NCBI RefSeq assembly: GCF_007748195.1
Contig: NZ_CP037920.1
Location: 1,054,001 to 1,118,000, forward strand
From: Gimesia aquarii
GTDB taxonomy: Bacteria; Planctomycetota; Planctomycetia; Planctomycetales; Planctomycetaceae
Direction of reading: 5' to 3'
Length of the DNA: 64,000 nt
Notes under the pieces: generated by a model
The model's database searches: none
What the model was told of the DNA's origin: nothing
Seen by the model: the letters and a program-made list of their open reading frames with translations, nothing else
Shown here: positions 63,187 to 64,000 of the stretch, one piece after another
Position numbering within the stretch: the first letter of the stretch is position 1
How the letters are laid out: each line of letters begins with the position of its first letter
Translations under genes and position numbers: made by a program

Positions 63187-64000
63187 CTATTTGCTATTAG
63201 CAGAAAAACGGTTCATTAGACTTTCGCTAATCATTCCTACTTCCAGTGAAAATCGAGCGACACGATTTCTTAGCAGGCTATAGAAAATCATTGCTGGAAT
63301 TGCGACAGTCAAACCTTCCAGAGTCGTAAACAATGCTGTTGAAATACCGTCTGCCAATTCAGAGGGTTTAGGCGAAGTTGCAGAACTTGCAATTGTCTGG
63401 AAACTCAAAATCATACCGTAAACAGTACCCATCAATCCAATCATAGGAGCGATGGCTCCAATCAATGCCAAGTAGCTTAGCTTGTGCTCCATTGCCATGT
63501 TTTCGTCTTCCCCAACTTCCTGCATGCCTTCAATAGCCTCCGCATAACCTTGATTTAGCTTACTCAAGCCAGCTGCTAAAACGCGTGCAACGAATGAATC
63601 ATCGCTTTTGGCTAATTCATAGGCGCCTTGATAATCCTTACTATTGATTTTTTCTTCAAAGGCTCCGATCAAATCGGGAGGCATCATATTATCTCGTCGA
63701 ATCGAGAGAACATTCGCCATGATCAAAGCGACCATCAAAAACGAAAGTAAGAGCAGGATTAAACCGAAGAAGCCTGAAGCACGAATCATCCAGGACAGAA
63801 AACTTTCCTTTGCTACTGCCGGAGCACCATTTTCTGCCGGAGGGTTTTCTGCTGCGGGAGCTTCTCCCCCAGCTGCAGGTGCTTCGCCTGCCGGGGCTGC
63901 TTCATCATCTGCAGGTGCCTCGCCTGCGGCGGGGGCGGGAGTTTTTTCGTCCTGATATGCCCAGGTTTTTGAGTTCAGGCCAATTGGTGTAAAAACAACT
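63187..64000 (-). CDS. exbB: MotA/TolQ/ExbB proton channel protein (5' partial)
   Basis: The frame runs without a stop to the right edge, so the N-terminus lies outside. The inside portion starts with an Ala/Pro/Glu-rich segment (repeats of GEAPA, about 63820-63960), then a membrane helix (GFFGLILLLLSFLMVALIMA), and the ExbB core: YLALIGAIAPMIGLMGTVYGMI and SELADGISTALFTTLEGLTVAIPAMIFYSLL. The ATG at 63789 would remove the linker but is just an internal Met. With the two ExbD genes it forms a proton-driven energiser of outer-membrane work, perhaps for TonB-type uptake. Confidence 0.9.
   Translation of the reverse strand, partial: VVFTPIGLNSKTWAYQDEKTPAPAAGEAPADDEAAPAGEAPAAGGEAPAAENPPAENGAPAVAKESFLSWMIRASGFFGLILLLLSFLMVALIMANVLSIRRDNMMPPDLIGAFEEKINSKDYQGAYELAKSDDSFVARVLAAGLSKLNQGYAEAIEGMQEVGEDENMAMEHKLSYLALIGAIAPMIGLMGTVYGMILSFQTIASSATSPKPSELADGISTALFTTLEGLTVAIPAMIFYSLLRNRVARFSLEVGMISESLMNRFSANSK

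Noticed and set aside
63644..63955. + strand Ala/Ser/Gly-rich frame at the right end
   Set aside because: Mirror of the ExbB Ala/Pro/Glu linker on the other strand.

Overview
The window looks like a stretch of chromosome from a planctomycete, probably Planctomycetaceae and perhaps near Gimesia. The genus is a guess. The evidence is lineage-typical families: a planctomycete cytochrome protein (DUF1549/DUF1553) paired with a DUF1501 protein, a TIGR03009-like protein, an ExbB/ExbD/ExbD cluster with an Ala/Pro/Glu-rich linker, and many secreted hypotheticals. The DNA is moderately AT-rich. lptE-, bamD-, secretin- and exbB/D-like genes imply an outer membrane. I see no rRNA, tRNA, CRISPR array, prophage or insertion sequence. 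Both edges cut genes: a membrane methyltransferase-like gene on the left and exbB on the right.

Layout. 1-6.5 kb: membrane/spermidine-synthase-like protein, a secreted hypothetical and an EF-hand protein. 6.8-27.4 kb: one long + strand locus for a type II secretion-like machine. Its order is an N-domain-only secretin-like protein, GspE, GspF, pseudopilins G-H-I-J-K, PilM/GspL-like, a mosaic GspM-like protein, a very large secretin, a lipoprotein and a BON-like protein. 27.4-34.6 kb (-): TrhP-type U32 protein, SGNH hydrolase, DUF1501 and cytochrome/DUF1549/DUF1553 genes. 35-36.4 kb (+): membrane protein and smpB. 36.5-42.4 kb (-): TIGR03009-PASTA protein, LptE, BamD-like, RecO, a small secreted protein and a degenerate alpha/beta hydrolase, followed by an amidase lipoprotein to 43.1 kb.

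43.5-48.8 kb is the most interesting region. A Cys-rich exported protein with five C-x5-C units precedes a DUF692 (MbnB/BufB-like) enzyme and a DUF2063 (BufC-like) partner, which matches a bufferin/methanobactin-type RiPP metallophore cassette. Next to it are two convergent genes for exported proteins with YHS-like metal-site domains, one fused to a thioredoxin. CRP/FNR-type dyads of the form TGTG-N8-CACA lie upstream of the precursor gene (two copies) and the YHS gene (one weaker copy), and a hairpin separates precursor from maturases. I read this as a metal (probably copper) handling island.

49-64 kb is mostly housekeeping: Ogt, an aminotransferase, VanZ-like, Zwf, IspG, a TPR lipoprotein, a PQQ-like repeat protein, GNAT, Nudix, PIN-TRAM and the ExbD/ExbD/ExbB energy-transduction genes. 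About 1 kb at 61.1-62.1 kb has no recognisable gene.

All family assignments come from reading motifs by eye. No database search was run.
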